From Nitrososphaerota archaeon (GTDB taxonomy: Archaea > Thermoproteota > Bathyarchaeia > Bathyarchaeales > Bathycorpusculaceae): a stretch of 9,826 bases of DNA. A program made the translations under genes and the position numbers. Each line of letters starts with the position of its first letter. Position 1 is the stretch's first letter. Positions 8,066 to 9,826 of the stretch are shown one piece after another. The notes beneath the pieces were generated by a model. That model made no database searches. It was not told the origin of the DNA and saw only the letters and a program-made list of their open reading frames with translations. Location of the stretch: NCBI GenBank assembly GCA_031283385.1, contig JAITBW010000157.1, positions 1-9,826 on the forward strand, read 5' to 3'.

Positions 8066-8120
8066 ATACACCTACCAAAAAGAAAAAATCAACATCACCA
8101 ACCATTTACTACATAAAAAA
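7971..8120. other. Strongly strand-asymmetric A/C-rich intergenic tract
   Basis: By hand count this 150-base stretch has only 5 G and 16 T on the plus strand; the other 129 bases are A or C. It contains loose ACAAC/AAACA/ACCA units but no exact tandem repeat. The minus strand, which is the transcribed sense here, is therefore T/G-rich with several T runs (5-7 long), and could act as an extended archaeal termination zone after the flavodoxin gene or an unstructured leader. Together with the promoter region, it accounts for the 332-base gap between the flavodoxin gene and rpo2; no confident gene lies there. Confidence 0.6.
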
Positions 8121-8121
8121 A
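8115..8121 (-). terminator. T-run terminator after the flavodoxin gene
   Basis: Seven consecutive T on the minus strand, three bases after the TAA of the flavodoxin gene, with further T runs downstream (8083-8088, 8077-8081, 8039-8044). Archaeal RNA polymerase terminates at such oligo-T stretches without needing a hairpin. Position and repetition support a terminator separating this gene pair from the RNA polymerase operon. Confidence 0.55.
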
Positions 8122-8124
8122 GGT

Positions 8125-8568
8125 TTACTTTAATTTTCCTACCGCCCATTTTTTTGCATCAGCCATATCTGCCTCATTTGGTCTACCACGTCTAGTAAAA
8201 CCAAATGTTTGCCCCAAACAAATGAAATAATCCGCATCTAAGTGCTGAGCCTTTACATCAAGAGAACACCTAATTCTTTCATAAGCCAGCTTGTTACTTG
8301 CGCCACCACCAGCCCAAGTCATAAACAGCAGGAATTGTTTACCATTGCCCAAGTTTGCCTCTTTGATAAAATTTAACAGTTCAACATATGGCTCACCACC
8401 CCGTATACCTGTGCCGAAAAAAATTAAGTCATATTCATCCAAAGAAATTGACGAAGTATCAAAGTCTTTAGTTAATTTTATAGATTTACAATTAGCAGCT
8501 TGAGCAATTGCTAACGCAATTTTTTCAGTATTGTTTCTATGTGTCGAATAAATAACAATTGGATTCAT
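8125..8568 (-). CDS. Flavodoxin-family protein (FMN-binding fold)
   Basis: A 147-residue single-domain protein with the flavodoxin layout: first strand MNPIVIYS, phosphate-binding loop YSTHRNNTEKIA (7-18), second strand before KLTKDFD, third strand DLIFFGTGIRGGEPYVELLNFI (47-68) carrying the 50s loop, fourth strand KQFLLFMTWAGGG (77-89) with the aromatic-containing 90s loop, and a C-terminal helix after RRGRPNEADMADAKKWA (126-142). The GRPNExDxxxAxxxA ending is typical of short flavodoxin-like proteins of methanogens and other anaerobic archaea. It probably binds FMN and carries electrons or protects against oxidative stress; the partner is unknown. The phosphate loop has RNNT where (H/T)GNT is common. 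No signal peptide, membrane segment or Fe-S motif is present, so it is cytoplasmic. The ATG at 8568 has a weak GTGAG upstream. It lies 25 bases after the methyltransferase stop on the same strand. Confidence 0.85.
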   Translation of the reverse strand: MNPIVIYSTHRNNTEKIALAIAQAANCKSIKLTKDFDTSSISLDEYDLIFFGTGIRGGEPYVELLNFIKEANLGNGKQFLLFMTWAGGGASNKLAYERIRCSLDVKAQHLDADYFICLGQTFGFTRRGRPNEADMADAKKWAVGKLK

Positions 8569-8593
8569 AGAGTCTCACTAACATAATAAAATA

Positions 8594-9475
8594 TTATCGT
8601 GTAATAATGTGTATTGTTGGCGATTTGATGTTTTTATTTATAGATTTTTGGATTATTGTTAACAGGTCTTCTTCAATTTCATAACCTATGCAGTTGCGTT
8701 GGGCATTGTTTGCGGTTTTCATTGTAGTTCCTGAACCTAAGAAGGGGTCAAGTATAGTGTCGCCTTTTATGCTAAACATTTTGATTAAACGTTCTGCAAT
8801 TTCGTCAGGGTAAGCAGCTGTTCTGCGTTCAAATTCAGACACCTTTTGTCGAATACCGTTTAAAGTCCAAATTTGGCTAAACCATTCATCACGCTGAGTT
8901 TTAGTAAATTTACTCTCATAACGCATATGGTCATTACATGGAAATTTTCGCAAGTCTCCCTTTCTAAAGAGCAGGATAAATTCACAATCTAAGGTTACAT
9001 AAGCATTAGGAGGCAAAAACCCTGAACCTAAAAATGCGCCCTTACCTTTATAGTGAGGTTTAGTTGTAGGTTTTTTCCATAAAATATAAGGTAATGTTGT
9101 AAATCCGATTTTTTCACAAATTTCAATAATACGGTTATGATTAGGAAAAAGTTGAAATTTATTATCTAAACGACGGGTAGCATCACCAATATTTATAGCA
9201 GCAATACCGCCCTCAACAAGAACACGAAAAGTTTCCTGCCATGTTTTCGCCAAATTTTCATGCATCAAAGTATAAATTTGTTCATCATCATCATCATCTG
9301 TCCCAGACAATTTTTGCCAAAGCTGTGCTATTTTCTCATCCATTTTACAAAACTGAGCGTCCCACATTTGAACCATAGGATATGGCGGTGAAGTAAGCAT
9401 TAGATGAACACTGCAATCGTCAACTTCAGGCATTACTTGACTATTACCTATAATTAACTTATGCTGAACACACAA
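8594..9475 (-). CDS. Orphan beta-type site-specific DNA methyltransferase
   Basis: A 293-residue S-adenosylmethionine-dependent DNA methylase that modifies the exocyclic amino group of cytosine (N4) or adenine (N6). The catalytic motif IV TSPPY (28-32, TSPPYPMVQMWD) comes before the SAM-binding motif I DPFLGSGTT (243-251), which is the beta-class order; motif X is AAYPDEIAERLIKMF (about 220-234), and GYEIEED (264-270) follows motif I. Absence of the D/N of DPPY and the serine in SPPY favour N4-cytosine, but this is not decisive. The start is TTG: a TGA lies three codons upstream, and the conserved LIIGNS N-terminus would be lost at the next in-frame ATG (codon 15). Residues 60-64 are five Asp encoded by a GAT run. 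No restriction endonuclease gene is next to it, so it is probably solitary, with a role in regulation or anti-restriction. The small flavodoxin gene follows. Confidence 0.9.
   Translation of the reverse strand: MCVQHKLIIGNSQVMPEVDDCSVHLMLTSPPYPMVQMWDAQFCKMDEKIAQLWQKLSGTDDDDDEQIYTLMHENLAKTWQETFRVLVEGGIAAINIGDATRRLDNKFQLFPNHNRIIEICEKIGFTTLPYILWKKPTTKPHYKGKGAFLGSGFLPPNAYVTLDCEFILLFRKGDLRKFPCNDHMRYESKFTKTQRDEWFSQIWTLNGIRQKVSEFERRTAAYPDEIAERLIKMFSIKGDTILDPFLGSGTTMKTANNAQRNCIGYEIEEDLLTIIQKSINKNIKSPTIHIITR
9283..9297. repeat. CAT triplet tract (5 units) within the methyltransferase gene
   Basis: Five tandem CAT units on the plus strand encode five consecutive Asp (residues 60-64) in a probable surface loop between motif IV and the central region. 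The length keeps the frame, and slippage would change only the number of Asp residues. Confidence 0.6.
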
Positions 9476-9493
9476 CAGACATCAGTAAAATAT

Positions 9494-9516
9494 AAGGCAA
9501 GGTTGTTTAATGCCTT
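9494..9516. repeat. Inverted repeat before the methyltransferase gene
   Basis: The arms AAGGCA (9494-9499) and TGCCTT (9511-9516) are perfectly complementary around an 11-base loop, and T continues to 9519 on the plus strand. Read on plus it resembles a factor-independent terminator, but no plus-strand gene precedes it. Read on minus it ends 18 bases before the TTG start, so it could be an operator or a leader hairpin of the methyltransferase. The rest of 9476-9701 shows no gene. Confidence 0.35.
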
Positions 9517-9656
9517 TTTGGTAAAAACGGACTAAAATACAAGTAATAACAAAATTAACATGGTAAACACAAAAGAAGTATAAGATACAAAAACACAGAA
9601 CAAATTACAGTTTTATTTAGAACATCCTCCTCACAAGTTGTTTGTTTACGGGAAAG

Positions 9657-9666
9657 AATATAATAA
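9657..9666 (+). promoter_or_regulatory. TATA-like box of the tRNA-Leu gene
   Basis: AATATAATAA preceded by the purine-rich GGAAAG (a possible BRE). Transcription about 25 bases downstream would begin near 9686, giving a leader of roughly 16 bases before the mature tRNA. Spacing fits an archaeal promoter; the exact start is inferred. Confidence 0.4.
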
Positions 9667-9701
9667 GGAGAAAACGCCTTTGTTTTGCTAAACTATCTTA
9701 A

Positions 9702-9825
9702 GCTACGGTAACCAAGCCAGGTCAAAGGTGAAGGACTCAAGATCTAAGACGCTTTGACACAAGGCGCCTGATGGGAAATCCTTTCCCGCAGGGGTTCGCA
9801 GGTTCGAATCCTGCCCGTAGCACCA
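9702..9825 (+). tRNA. tRNA-Leu (anticodon CAA), intron-containing, CCA encoded
   Basis: All arms can be paired by hand. The acceptor GCTACGG (9702-9708) pairs fully with CCGTAGC (9815-9821). D stem ACC/GGT (9711-9713 with 9727-9729) has a loop containing GG. Anticodon stem AAGGA (9731-9735) pairs with TCCTT (9779-9783). The class II variable arm has stem CCC/GGG (9785-9793), and T stem GCAGG/CCTGC encloses TTCGAAT (9803-9809). The discriminator A (9822), required for leucine identity, is followed by an encoded CCA (9823-9825). The anticodon is CAA at 9738-9740, reading UUG. Without the intron the tRNA is 85 bases plus CCA, a normal class II length. It is divergent from the methyltransferase gene, and its 3' end faces out of the window, so any integration site there cannot be judged. 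Confidence 0.96.
9742..9777 (+). other. tRNA-Leu intron (36 bases) with bulge-helix-bulge splice motif
   Basis: The intron sits at the canonical 37/38 position. The central helix is CTCA (9736-9739) with TGGG (9772-9775), including one G-U pair. The two three-base bulges are AGA (9740-9742) and AAA (9776-9778), each cut after its second base, giving junctions 9741/9742 and 9777/9778. Inside, CGCTTTG (9750-9756) pairs with CAAGGCG (9760-9766) around a 3-base ACA loop, with one T-G pair. This fits processing by the archaeal tRNA-splicing endonuclease. Confidence 0.9.
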
Positions 9826-9826
9826 A

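Noticed and set aside
8090..8100. GTGATGT on the minus strand as a C box of a C/D guide RNA
   Set aside because: It does not match RTGATGA exactly, and no C'/D' or D box (CTGA) at fitting spacing follows.
7793..8124. A divergent or broken rpoH in the gap before rpo2
   Set aside because: None of the short frames shows the conserved Rpo5 C-terminal pattern, and the only longer frame is a hydrophobic T/G-rich translation.
9486..9496. TTATATTTTA-like sequence as TATA box of the methyltransferase
   Set aside because: It is centred only about 16 bases before the TTG start, so transcription would begin inside the gene near codon 3. It fits only if translation started at the ATG of codon 15, which would remove the conserved LIIGNS N-terminus.
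9476..9701. Attachment site or tRNA fragment between the methyltransferase and tRNA-Leu
   Set aside because: I found no copy of the tRNA 3' segment elsewhere in the window, and no integrase gene.
1..9826. CRISPR array, insertion sequence or terminal inverted repeats
   Set aside because: No regularly spaced repeats and no transposase or integrase frame were seen on either strand.

Overview
The window looks archaeal. Four genes on the minus strand follow the archaeal information-processing order: RNA polymerase large subunit B, large subunit A, ribosomal protein L30e, then NusA. Archaeal signatures include the eukaryote-like RNA polymerase motifs, the L30e-family protein, the short KH-type NusA, and a tRNA-Leu with a bulge-helix-bulge intron. 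Both large polymerase subunits are unsplit. An intact Rpo1 (A' and A'' in one chain of 1277 residues) is unusual in Archaea. From general knowledge it points to the Thaumarchaeota/Aigarchaeota/Bathyarchaeia side of the TACK group or to Asgard archaea. A mesophilic, anaerobic Bathyarchaeia-like organism is my guess, at low confidence. Base composition is moderately AT-rich.

Region 1-7792 is one tightly packed operon read right to left: rpo2, rpo1, rpl30e and nusA, the last running off the left edge. rpo2 and rpo1 are separated by 1 base. rpo1/rpl30e and rpl30e/nusA each overlap by 4 bases (ATGA). Every gene has a GGAG-type Shine-Dalgarno site, and those of the three downstream genes lie inside the preceding gene, so translation is probably coupled. 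The products work together in transcription (Rpo1 and Rpo2 form the catalytic cleft, NusA is an elongation/termination factor) and in the ribosome (L30e).

Region 7793-8124 is a 332-base gap. It holds the operon leader with a CACGTG-centred palindrome, a very strand-asymmetric A/C-rich tract, a doubtful 51-residue hydrophobic ORF, and a T-run terminator for the next gene. No rpoH (Rpo5) gene is visible here, although in many archaea it sits directly before rpoB.

Region 8125-9475, also minus strand, encodes an orphan beta-type DNA methyltransferase (TTG start) followed 25 bases later by a small flavodoxin-family protein. These two look like an accessory pair, probably one transcript.

Region 9476-9701 is non-coding and divergent. 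It contains a hairpin-forming inverted repeat before the methyltransferase and a TATA-like box for the tRNA. Region 9702-9825 on the plus strand is tRNA-Leu(CAA) with a 36-base intron at position 37/38 and an encoded CCA end.

I see no CRISPR array, insertion sequence or obvious new defence system. The most notable points are the unsplit Rpo1 with a small cysteine cluster and an altered bridge-helix entry, the missing rpoH, the compact intron in tRNA-Leu, the solitary methyltransferase, and the asymmetric intergenic tract.
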